From Mucor racemosus (lineage: Eukaryota > Mucoromycota > Mucoromycetes > Mucorales > Mucoraceae), in the NCBI GenBank assembly GCA_027405735.1, contig JAPEHQ010000012.1:1922001-1986000 (forward strand): a stretch of DNA of 64,000 bases. The letters run 5' to 3'. Shown piece by piece: positions 36,704 to 47,034 of this stretch. The translations under genes and the position numbers were made by a program. The notes beneath the pieces were generated by a model. The model was not told the DNA's origin. It did not search any database and saw only the letters and a program-made list of their open reading frames with translations. The first letter of the stretch is position 1; every line of letters begins with the position of its first letter.

Positions 36704-39378
36704 CTCAATCATTTTTTCGCATATTCCTCCAAAAATCATTATTTAAATCATAGACGCTTATTAATAGTTGTAAGTAGAGCGCATAATTTTGCATCGAATG
36801 ATAGTACTCACTTAAAAAAAAATACCAAAAAAATTACGCAATTTTGAAAAATAAAAATAACGGTTTTTTCCACAAAAGTCTAAATTATAAGTATTAAATA
36901 ACCAATTAAATGATTTCATATAATTTCTACAAGAAATTTGGTCATTTTGGACTTAGGAAAGCTCTAGTGAAAAATCCCATTTTTGGGGTCAAAATGTCGA
37001 TTAAACGATTTTGATCGATTTTTGCCTATAGTTGTAAGGGTTTGGAGGTCGATTTTTATCATGTTTTTTATGACCTCAAAAATTCAAGATAAAAACATAG
37101 CAAGAAGGGCATGCGATCTAAGAAATGGTTTTGACCGGATTTGAGCTTCGGATTAGTACAAAAAGTGCATAAATAAATTCTTTAAAATTGTCGATATTTG
37201 GCAATTTCAGCATAAATATGCGTAATAAAACATATATATTGTATACGAAAGTTGTATCTGTATGCATTAATTCATTCATTTGGTAAGCAACATGTAATAA
37301 ATAACTCATTTTTATTAAAGCGCCTATATTTGTGAAAGTAACAATGAAAATGGTGTGCTTTTCTGTAGTGCCCAAAGTAGTCTTACAGGGCTAATGTGAC
37401 ACTAGCTACTTGATAAGTTGAATCAATAGACATGTAAATATACTAATGCAGTAACCCATGATATACAAAGTTCATTTTAACATTGCTTTTAGTTGTTTAT
37501 GTAAATCAAATTGAACGAATCCTTCATGCGATTTATTATGGCTCAGAAAACTTGTTTCCCCGAACTTACCTTGATCTGATCAAAACTGCATTAACTATAG
37601 AAGAATAAGCAAAAGAAAAATATGAATGATAATGCCTACATTATATACACTTATATACTATTTCTTTAGTTTAATTTTTTGGTGTGAATTGTATTGCAAA
37701 ATCCCTCAAAGCCTTTATAAATGCATTTGCAATGTTTCAATTTCAGCCTATTCACCTTTTGATATCAACTGCCTTCTACAATTCTGAATTCGAATAACAT
37801 TGTGTAAAATATGCCTGTGTTACCAAAGATTATTCAATAGAATAGAAGACTTTTTTGATAGAAATTTAGGAAGCATTACGCACAATTAATATTGTTATAT
37901 AACTGCAAATATATTATTTACGACATTTCTTGTAAACCCATGTAAAACGGCTAAAGTTTTAACTTTGGTCGCACAGCACAAACAAGATGTATAAGTGTAC
38001 GTGAAACATAAGGGCAGTGTAAGCAGATGAAGCTGACATATTAAGGCTTTGTCATGATCTTTATTCGAAACGTTACAGTGATACTTATTCTGGTAAATCG
38101 TTACGGAACTTGAAGTCTTGCAAAATTGCAAATGTGCAATCTTCTAGACTGTCTAAATATCTTGAAAAATACATTACTAGATTCGTTTATCCAAATACAA
38201 AAGTTTATGTTAAAAAAACCGACTTTCATGTAAAGATACAAGTATCCACAGGTGCATTGCCAAGGTTTTTTAGAATATATGAAAAAGTTGGGCAATATTT
38301 TAATACTCTCGATATTGTAAAATATAGAATTTTGTCATATAAAATTTCTATATATGAGTATCTATCTGTTGATTTGTGGATTTTATTTATATATCTATGG
38401 AATTAAAAGGTTAATCTAAAAGTTTGTAAAAAAGAACTTCATGTGGTAAATTAGATCAGATTACACAAATTCATTAGTTTCGAGAGGTTTTTAGGACCAA
38501 TAACCAGAGACCGGGGACGTTCGGTCTATCACTATGATTGTAAGAGTCTGATTTTGTGCTTCCACACTAAAGCAGGGTATCGTGATGATAGAGCAAAACG
38601 TTGTCATACGCACTGTTCTCACTTTCCGTTTTTTTCTGGATTGTTATAACACAAAATTATGATTTAAATTCTCCATTTTAAGCACCAATATTTAATATTA
38701 TAAGACACAAACTAGTATGAATGTTTACATGCTTTTTTTCTTAAACAAATCCATATTTTTATATAGAAATTCACAAATTTTTCATCTAGGGATCAGTAAA
38801 TATACAAGGATATGAGTTATCTGATTTTTCAAGGAAATTATATCAAACTCAGAAAACTCCTTTATGATTTATAAAAAAAAAATTGATGGATATGTAGCAC
38901 ACAGTAGAAAAAATAATCGTAACACTTTTTGGAGTCAACCACTGAATATTGCATATTATCAGTACGTTGTAGAAATAGTGCCTTTCTGTTGTTTACAAAT
39001 GGAGCAAATCCGTCATTAAGATGTGAAAAAGAAGCATTGTTACTGGAGGCATCAATTTAGCCGTTCAAAAAAAAAAAAAAAAAAAAAAAATAATAATAAT
39101 CAACTCTAGTGTCTGCAAACTCATTTTGAGAACACTATATACTGCGGTTACTCATGCAATTCCGTCTGTGGATAGATCACTATGAACACATAAATATTGA
39201 TAATCCTTGTAATCCCTATACATCTACATTGAATAGATTGCCTTTTATTCATATCAGATTTTATATTTTTTCTAATTTTGTTCTATGCCAGTTGAAACTA
39301 GATTAGATGGAAAATTGAGTAGAAGAGATCGAGTGTAATACAAAGCTACAAAAACTTGGCGGGGTAGATAGTTGCTGA
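36704..39378. other. Gene-poor, AT-rich interval
   Basis: No gene supported. Long A runs occur (for example 39067-39090). Frames such as 37118-37375 and 38110-38406 have F/I/Y/N-rich composition without domains. Confidence 0.4.
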
Positions 39379-39519
39379 AGAATACTGCACTGTAAAACAA
39401 AAGATGTATGGGAACATGTCGCACCTCCAGTTAGAATTTGAGCAACCTTAATCAGATATACCCGAAAATCTCCTTTTCAATTTCACTGGTTGCAATTGAT
39501 CAAAATTTTATTGTACTAA
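39379..39519 (+). pseudogene. Coding relic with one nonsense codon, family unassigned
   Basis: One frame reads KDVWEHVAPPVRI, a TGA, then ATLIRYTRKSPFQFHWLQLI to a TAA at 39517. The tryptophan-, proline- and arginine-containing composition is unlike surrounding noise, and the stop is a one-base C-to-T change from an Arg codon (CGA). Upstream the frame closes at 39376. I cannot assign a family; a mobile-element protein is a guess. It lies just upstream of the transporter gene. Confidence 0.35.
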
Positions 39520-39654
39520 ATTGTTATCAGATTCCTAGTTACACCAAATCCAAAAGTAATCTGATTTTCTATATAAAAAGAACTGATTTTTTTCTTCAGT
39601 ATACTGCTTACCCTTCTTTTTTTTTGCCTCTAGACTACTTGAGCATTTAATATC

Positions 39655-41533
39655 ATGAAGTTCAGATTGCCATCTCTGTTTCCGGCAGCTGCCCAAATGG
39701 ACACTAAAGAAGAGAGTGCTCCTGCTGAATCCACACTCTCTAATGATGATGAAAAAAGAGTGGATGATACCAACTCTGGCATTCATACAAAAGAAGATAT
39801 CCCTACTAGCGGTGAAAGTGATAAATCCAGCGAAAACGTTGATATCTCAGATTTCCAAAGAGGTGTAAAAGATGCTCAAGTTGCTTTACAAGTCTGGACT
39901 AAAACCCATCTGATCATGGGTTATGCTCTGTAAGTTGCACGCTAAATTTATGTATGCATATCATGTTTCTAACAAATCAAATAGTATTTGGACCATTTCA
40001 TTTGTTTTAGCCTTGTCTTCTGGTATCAATGGTACATTAACTCCTTATGTTACTAGTTCCTTCCAAGAGCATTCTTTGACAGCTACTACACAGGTTATCT
40101 CTAGTTTGATTTCAGGTATTATTGTGTTGCCTTATGCAAAGCTTCTTAATGTTTGGGGTCGTCCTCAAGGCTTTGCTCTTACAGTTCTTTCAATGACTAT
40201 TGGTCTCATTATGATGGCAGGCTGTCAGAATGTTACAACATACTGTGCTGCTCAAGTTTTCTACGCTGTTGGCTCTTCTACTATTAACTTTACCATGACT
40301 ATTTTCATTGCTGATACTACCTCTCTCAAGAGTCGTGCATTTATGATTGCTTTCAGTGCATCTCCTTGGATCGCTACTGTATGGGCATATGGTCCTGCAG
40401 CTGAAAGTATTTTGAATACAATTGGCTTTAGATGGAATTTTGGTATTTGGGCTATTGTTATTCCTATTGTATGTTCTCCATTGTTTGGTTTATTCTATTA
40501 CAATTACCTCAAGGCAATTAAAGCTGGTCTTATCGTCAAGGTTAAATCTGATAGAACATTTGGACAATCTTGCTACTACTATGCTAGAGAGTTTGATGTT
40601 GTTGGTTTGCTTTTGCTCTGTGGTGGTTTTGCATTATTTTTGTTGGCATTCAACTTGTATTCTTACCAACCTGGTCAATGGAACTCTCCTTTAGTTATTT
40701 GTTTCTTCGTCTTTGGTATTTCGCTCATGATTTCTTTTGGTGTTTGGGAAAAGTGGGGAGCACCAGTTACATTTATGCCTTGGAACTTGTTGACAGATAG
40801 AACCGTTTTCTTCACTTATACCATGGCTTTTAGTCTTTATCTTGCTTGGTATTTGTGGGATAGTTTCTTTTATTCTTATTTGATCGTTGTTTATAACTTG
40901 AGTGTCAGTCAAGCCACCTATATTACAAACATTTACACTATTGGCGCTACATTCTGGTCTATTGTTATGGGTGTTATTATCATGTATAATGGTAGATTAA
41001 AGTGGCAAGCTTTCTATTTTGGTGTTCCAATTACAATGTTGGGTGTTGGTTTGATGATCAAGTTCCGTCAACCTGATGTTAACATTGGCTACATTGTCAT
41101 GTGTCAAATTTTCATTGCTTTTGGTGGTGGTACCTTGGTTATTTGTGAACAAATGACTGTTATGGCTGTCTCGTCTCATCAATTTGTCGTTGCTGTATTG
41201 TCCATGGAAAATGTGTTTATCAGTATTGGTAGTTCCGTTGGTTCAGCTATTGCTGGAGCCATGTGGACCGGTATTTTTCCTGCAAAGCTCGCAAAGTATT
41301 TGCCGGCAAGTGCTTTGAGTGATTTAACATCTATTTATGGCTCAATTAATGTTCAGTCCTCTTATGCAATTGGTAGCCCTGAAAGAATTGCCATCAACTT
41401 GGCTTACAGTGAGACTCAAAGATACATGTTGATTGCTGCTACTTGCATTTATATCATTACTTGGGCTTCTGTTGCAATGTGGAAGGACGTTGATGTTCTT
41501 CAAATCAAACGAGTCAAGGGCTTAGTATTTTAA
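39655..41533 (+). CDS. Major facilitator transporter, siderophore-iron (Sit/Mir) type
   Basis: Two exons, 39655-39929 and 39985-41533, give 607 residues. A Ser/Glu/Asp-rich cytosolic N-terminus of about 90 residues precedes 12-14 membrane helices, beginning YALIWTISFVLALSSGINGT. Family features are LTPYVTSSFQEHSLTATTQV after the first helix, the loop-2 motif KLLNVWGRPQGF, and a long 14-TM layout with a long extracellular loop near the end. These place it with fungal siderophore transporters (Arn/Sit/MirB), which take up ferri-siderophores by proton symport. Mucorales secrete rhizoferrin and use Sit-type uptake, so an iron role is plausible. The exact siderophore is not inferable. Splicing joins GYAL to IWTISF in phase. 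Confidence 0.88.
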
Positions 41534-42575
41534 ATAATACAATCATATACACCTCTCCCCATCTCTTCATTTACTTGCTGTAAAAGTTACTTACATTACC
41601 TCATCTATTAATTTACATATATAATATTCTACCTAATCTTCCTTTTGCATGCAGTTTTAATATATTTTATAATCATCTATTTAATAAAGTACTTAATATA
41701 TCAATTTTTAATCACAATTATCAATCTCCTGTTTTATCAAATTTCAGTTGATGGTAGGGAAAAAAATAACCAAAAGCCTTCGCAATATCCATATCTACAT
41801 TTCATTTTCTTAATGACATTGACCTTGATTTATTTATTTGCTGTTGCCAGTGTTTGATTTACTATATCGGCTAGATATCTAACATGCTTTCTGTCGAATG
41901 CTTGTTGAATCTTTTCCAACACACCCACAAAAACACACAAAATTCACCATTATTGGAACTTCTATTGTGATAAATATCTGGTTAGTTGCCAAATGAAATG
42001 AATACATAAGCCTTTATGCTTTGTCTTTTTATTACCAGTGATTTATTGGTATGAAAGAATGGAGTACGTCTTGGGATTGTGATTTGGGCACTGAATTTAT
42101 ATTTATTGGCTACTGTGTTGAGGAAACACGATCCAACCTTAGAAGTAATAGCCATAGTTTTTTGTTGTGTAGTAAATTGCAAAGATTGAAAATTAGTGCA
42201 GACATCAATTTTTCATGGGAGCAAATATCCTCAAATGATGAGTGGTGTGGCCTGTATGTACTTGCATTCCCAAAACCAGAGACTAACTGACGCAAACTAT
42301 TGACATCAAGGGATATTATGAAATTATTTATTGCGCCATAGCCTCCTTTAGTAGTGTTTATCGAGCCAAATTTTTACTAGTAGTTGCTTGTTAGTAGATT
42401 GCTATTTACTGATAAAGTCAACCTGATAAACATTACTGGCTACATTGAACTCGTTCGTACTTTTTTCTGGATGAAATGTTGCTAGTTATCCGTTGCATTT
42501 TCTTGTTTCTGGGCCAATATCAATCATATTTACAGAATTAATGAACCCCAGTAATTTTTTATCATGGAGAACGTA
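41534..42575. other. Intergenic downstream of the transporter
   Basis: No gene supported; probable 3' region at the left. Frames at 41645, 42051 and 42110 look like chance. Confidence 0.4.
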
Positions 42576-42667
42576 GGCTTTGATACCATAGAAACTAAAA
42601 GTAAAAGAAAAAACCAAGAGCTTCCAGTTCTTGGTTTGGAAGACTATTTATAGTACTTACATTTCAG
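42576..42667 (-). mobile_element. Possible LTR-element remnant: primer-binding-site-like motif and a repeated segment
   Basis: On the minus strand 42588-42576 reads TGGTATCAAAGCC, one base away from the TGGTATCAGAGCC initiator-tRNA primer-binding site of many copia elements. Just beyond, 42617-42667 matches 48875-48927 (GAGCTTC, TCTTGGTTT, AAGACTATTTATA, ACATTTCA) with a few differences. This would be LTR sequence in the expected order. Reverse transcriptase is not found nearby. It is a weak call that depends on the repeat being a true family. Confidence 0.35.
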
Positions 42668-43376
42668 TTTGAGTTGGAAATGTAATAGGCCCTGATACCC
42701 CCTCTTTGCAACATCTTGTATATTACTCGGTAAATGAAAGCAAGACGAATGAAAAATTGCATGTTTGAAAACGATTGCAAAATTAATGATATATTGTATT
42801 ACTTTGTTTTGATACATTACTATTAAATATTTTAAAAATCCTTTGAATTTTATATGACTGAGATGCTCAATTCCCGTTCAGGGGCACGAAAATGGCCAAT
42901 CATTCTTGATTTTACTATACAAAAATCACAAATTCACTGAAAATCAAAATGTTTCGAGTATTGTAGTACTAATGGTACAAAGAGCAAAGCATTGCGTCGA
43001 TTTTTTTAAGGTTTATAAACAACTTAAACAGGGCATAAATACTCTTTTTGAGTTTGTAATTTAAATTGTAGATATTAATAAAAGTTGGTATAAAATGAGC
43101 TTATATGTATATATACATATATATATATGCTCTTTTGTATATATTCATGATGCTGATCGCCTGTGTCGTGCCTGTCATTATCCATTAAAGTACTAATAAT
43201 TTACTGACATATGTCCATAATGTGAGAATATTATGATTATTTATTTATTTATGTACTATTTCCTCTATCATGTTCATACATATACAAAGTTTTTGTTTTA
43301 TCGTGTATATAATCCCTTCTTTTCCTTCTCTCTTTTTCCGTTTTTCCTTAATTCATCTTTTTCTCTCCATAAAGCA
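42668..43376. other. Promoter-proximal region of the MFS gene
   Basis: AT-rich spacer with a TATATACATATATATATA block (43107-43128) about 250 bases before the start codon. No gene. Confidence 0.35.
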
Positions 43377-44909
43377 ATGCTATTTTGGACAAAATTATTA
43401 ACTATAGCTCATGCTACAACAACAAGTGTTCATCCGTATTTATGTTTATACTATATTCATATGCTAAGATTTGATATTTTAACGGTATCTTTGTTAAAAG
43501 CCTGTGTATTTATCCTAAGAGTACCAGCATCAGCTTTTTGGATTGACCTTGTAGACCGTAGAACACCTTTGCATGGTGTTTTTACAGGTCTTCTGACCGC
43601 AATAGGAACAGCTGGGATTCTAATGGTTCTATCTGTACCACCAACTTGGATAACAATTGCTGCATTACCTGTAGCTATCATTTCTTCGATATTTGATGGC
43701 TTATTTTATCAACCATTAGAGGTATTGATAGATAGTGCTATTATAAAAATATTAGGTGATTACAAAATATTGTATGGTGAGCATTTATCATAAAATGTTT
43801 ATGAATTTGTAAAATATTAATGTAATTTGAAATGAAAAACTAAAGGAAATGAAAGGCAGTATGGTACATGGGTGTCTGCTATTATGACCTTAGGTATCGG
43901 ATGGTCATTAGATGATGATCATGATTTTGATACGTTAATGGTTACTATTCTGATTGGATCTGTCATTTTGTTTCTACTCTCATTATCTACTACAGTTCAA
44001 GCTGCTGACCCGAGTTTATTGGGTATAGTTTGTAACGAAATAGATGAAACAACACCTTTAGCCAAACATGCTTTACAACCAACAGAAACATCTAGTTCTT
44101 ATATTTACTATAAGCCGTACAGCTTATTTGGAGAACAACTTTCTCATATTTCTGAAGAAGATGCAAGTATGTTGCAGCGCATAACAACAACGAATAATTC
44201 TGTGTCGATTAGGCCATTGCCAAGGCCTGCGAGTGTTTGTAGTGGGGTATCACATTTTACAAACAGCACAACAAATTATTATAATCAACATTTATCTTCT
44301 ACTACTGCAGCTGCTGCAGAAACAGAATATGAGGATTCTGCTTGCTTTTTCCATCCGATTATATCCTCTAATCATCCACCAACAACATTTTATCCTTCAC
44401 AACATTTGAATCAATATCATGTCAATTATGAATTAGAAAACTCACCACCTTCATTCGAATTAGCTCGACTCCCTTATCCTCCAATACAGTCCCCTGTAGT
44501 TGTATTAATTACATTCATCCCAGGCTATAATCAAAATCATCCCTCTTACCATCTTAATAGTCAATTGCCAAATACAGCAGAAGAGGAATACTATCATCAA
44601 TGCAGCATTGCAGCACATCACCATCAACAGCAATCAAAATGGATACTAAAATCATTTATATGCTCTATTCTTTGTTTGGGTATAGTATTCGGGATGACTC
44701 AGTCTTTGCTTTACATCTATTTACGCGACATTTTGAAGTTCCCTATGCACCTTATTGGTATCGTTGGCTTAACTATCATATCTGCAGATCTCTTGGCAAG
44801 TAAATTAGTTATCAAGGTAAGTTTTATTACTATATCATTAGAAAAGGAGATCAAATCAGTTCTTAAAGGAGAGAAAGGGTATTCGGTTAAAATATAACTC
44901 ACTAAGAAA

Positions 44910-44963
<54 letters not shown>

Positions 44964-45503
44964 GGGTAGCAGGAGGGTGAAGAGGACCAGCACTGTTTTT
45001 GGTTACTTGCTTTGTTTTGTGTTTTGATAAATAACATTATTCTAGATTATCCAGAGATTCTCGCTTCCAGTGATCATCGGAACTGCACACATTGTTTTGG
45101 TTTCATGCGCATTTACTTACACGTGGTTGCAGCCTGAACTTCTCTTGACCAAAGTAATTGTTGTCATTTTACAGTTTTTGCAGAGTGAGTGTATTATAGA
45201 TTGTAATATCTACTTTTTACTCAATACATTGAAATAGGCCTATCATTTCATTCAATATGGTTATTAGCAGCGCATCAAGTAGATTCTGTGATTTTGACTG
45301 ATCATAAAAGAATGATGTTAAAGGGAAGCATGGCAGCTTTGTATAGTAGTTTGGGTCCAGCGATAGGTGTAATATTTATGGGATACCTGGCAAGTTCGCC
45401 TACCGATAACGTGTTAGGAAACTATACATTTGTCTATCAATATGCTGCTGGTTTATCAGTGATCAGTGGTATTTTATCATGGGAGTGGTCAACAACAGAT
45501 TAA
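43377..45503 (+). CDS. MFSD6-like major facilitator protein with a long central loop
   Basis: Four exons (43377-43776, 43846-44816, 45046-45184, 45238-45503) give 591 residues. The layout is two bundles of helices. The first bundle includes MLRFDILTVSLLKACVF, RVPASAFWIDLVDRRTPLHG and TWVSAIMTLGIGWSL. The second starts KWILKSFICSILCLGIVFG and runs through GTAHIVLVSCAFTYTWL and GSMAALYSSLGPAIGVIFMG. The resemblance is to the MFS_1_like/MFSD6 group (motifs such as HSIWLLAAHQVDSV and LKGSMAALYSSLGPAIG). Between the bundles lies about 190 residues of Ser/Thr/His/Tyr-rich sequence (residues about 200-390), likely a disordered cytosolic loop. Transport substrate unknown. A 42-base GA repeat lies in intron 2. 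Confidence 0.8.
44912..44953 (+). repeat. GA dinucleotide microsatellite in an intron
   Basis: About 21 GA units inside the second intron of the MFSD6-like gene, followed by imperfect GA sequence. Probably variable among isolates. Confidence 0.9.
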
Positions 45504-46120
45504 TTTATTATTTGTTTGTTGTGTACATCTGCAAGCAAAAGCCATTTATTGTATCTAGTTCATGCATAAATTGTATGTGTATATATCTATATTTTTTCTT
45601 TCTTCATTACCCGTTTCAATATCTTTATTATTATTATTATTATAAACATTAAAAATCAAAAATTATCATTCAAATAAAGCATATATCATTAATTAAATAT
45701 TGTATTGCTAATTATTGTTAGACGTGCTTACAGTTTTCTTGTGATTTTAAATAATATTCAAGAGAAAGTGTGCTAAAAATATGTTTTAATGTGTATTAAT
45801 GGATTTTATGCAATTTATTTGACCTTCTAGACCTAGATATAATAGTGATTTATGCTTTATTTGGTCTAATTGAGGGAACGGAGAGTTGCTTCTGATCAAT
45901 AATATTCATCAATTCTGTTAAATTTGTAAAATGAAACAGATATAATAAAGATTGAAAAAAAAAAATAGGAATTACTCAGAAGTAATTCCCTAAATTGAAC
46001 GTTATTAGCATAAACTAATGCTTGCATGTTATTAATTTCAAACGAGCAAAGCAAAACAACAAAGGGTAAAAAAAAAAGCATAGAAACGTCTCACGTTAGA
46101 CAACGAATCGTAAAAAATTA
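45504..46120. other. Intergenic; 3' flank of the MFS gene and tRNA terminator
   Basis: AT-rich, with an ATT repeat at about 45628-45640. On the minus strand the T run at 46117-46112 just downstream of the tRNA is a typical RNA polymerase III terminator. No protein gene. Confidence 0.5.
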
Positions 46121-46193
46121 AGCCCAACGGGGGGGTCGAACCCCCAACCTTGAGATTAAGAGTCTCACGCTCTACCGATTGAGCTAGCTAGGC
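46121..46193 (-). tRNA. tRNA-Lys (anticodon CTT)
   Basis: A 73-nt cloverleaf on the minus strand folds completely. The acceptor stem is GCCTAGC with GTTGGGC (two G-T pairs), the D-arm is GCTC/GAGC, and the anticodon stem TGAGA/TCTCA has loop CTCTTAA. A five-base variable region precedes the T-arm GGGGG/CCCCC with loop TTCGACC, and the discriminator is T. Anticodon CTT reads AAG (Lys). It has no intron, and CCA is not encoded, as in eukaryotes. The A-box (TAGCTCAATCGG) and B-box (GGTTCGACCC) promoters are present, followed by a T tract. Confidence 0.97.
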
Positions 46194-46893
46194 AATTTGA
46201 TGTTTTTAAAATCAAAATATTTTTTATATTCCAATATGCAATATTTTTTCGCACTGCGACACTGCAACTACAGATCGTTTTCCCTCTTATCCCCTGCAGG
46301 TTATACGTCCATATTTTTTTTAGTGTAGAGAAAATTATGTAAGCAATAAAAAAGGTTTGAAAACATTGTAATATAATGGTAATATTTTCAAAATAAGCAA
46401 ATAATAAAGGATTCAGGAATATAGAGAACCCATAGAAAGTATAGAATCTTGAATAAAACGTTAGAGTATGCATACAACATACGAGTTTTACCATTGTAAT
46501 ATGAGTGTATTACTACACCGTATTCCGCTGTAAGGTAATATATTCGTAGTATTACCATTTGCAGTAAAAAGGAATAAAATTTTATAAAAAAAAGCTTTAA
46601 AAGAGATACGGTTTAAATCTTTCTTTATTTAATTATGGATAATCTACAATAAAATACCGTTTCTACTTCTCTATTTACGTTATTTGATTATTGATATTTG
46701 TCTGGCAGTTGTTCTGTCGACTTTCAGTTATTCCGCAATTCTGAATATACAACAGTAAGAAGAGGAAAACAAGATGTTTTTGTCTTGCATGCCACTACCA
46801 ACTATCAAAGGTACACCACAATTATTACATATTAGCTTGTTATTAATAATTGATTTTACTAATAAATCAATTTTTATAATAGGTCAAAAGTAA
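46194..46893. other. Left end of the 8 kb gene desert
   Basis: AT-rich with no complete gene. The stretch 46737-46800 reads NSEYTTVRRGKQDVFVLHAT on the plus strand and may belong to the adjacent relic. Confidence 0.35.
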
Positions 46894-47034
46894 GTTTGTT
46901 CTGGTAAAGCATTGAATAAATTGGTTTGCGACAAAGAGGGTAAAAAGGTGGCAATAGGTTCCAGTGATGATGGCCATGTTTATGTTTATGATATTGGACA
47001 GATAAAACTAAAACTCAATATAATTTACCTCTAG
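46894..47034 (+). pseudogene. WD-repeat relic, dynein intermediate chain-like
   Basis: A frame reads GKALNKLVCDKEGKKVAIGS and SDDGHVYVYDIG before degenerating to a stop. The pattern 'LNKLxxDxxGKKxAxGxxDGxVYVYDIG' is the final WD repeat of cytoplasmic dynein intermediate chains, where the Trp of the canonical strand is here Cys. Upstream, after a splice-like ATAG, there is an immediate TAA, and no flanking exons encode the rest. A partial exon copied or left from a dead gene fits best. The short length leaves WD identity tentative. Confidence 0.45.

Noticed and set aside
38110..38406. 98-residue frame
   Set aside because: Lys/Ile/Tyr-rich, no domain; an overlapping antisense frame is equally open.
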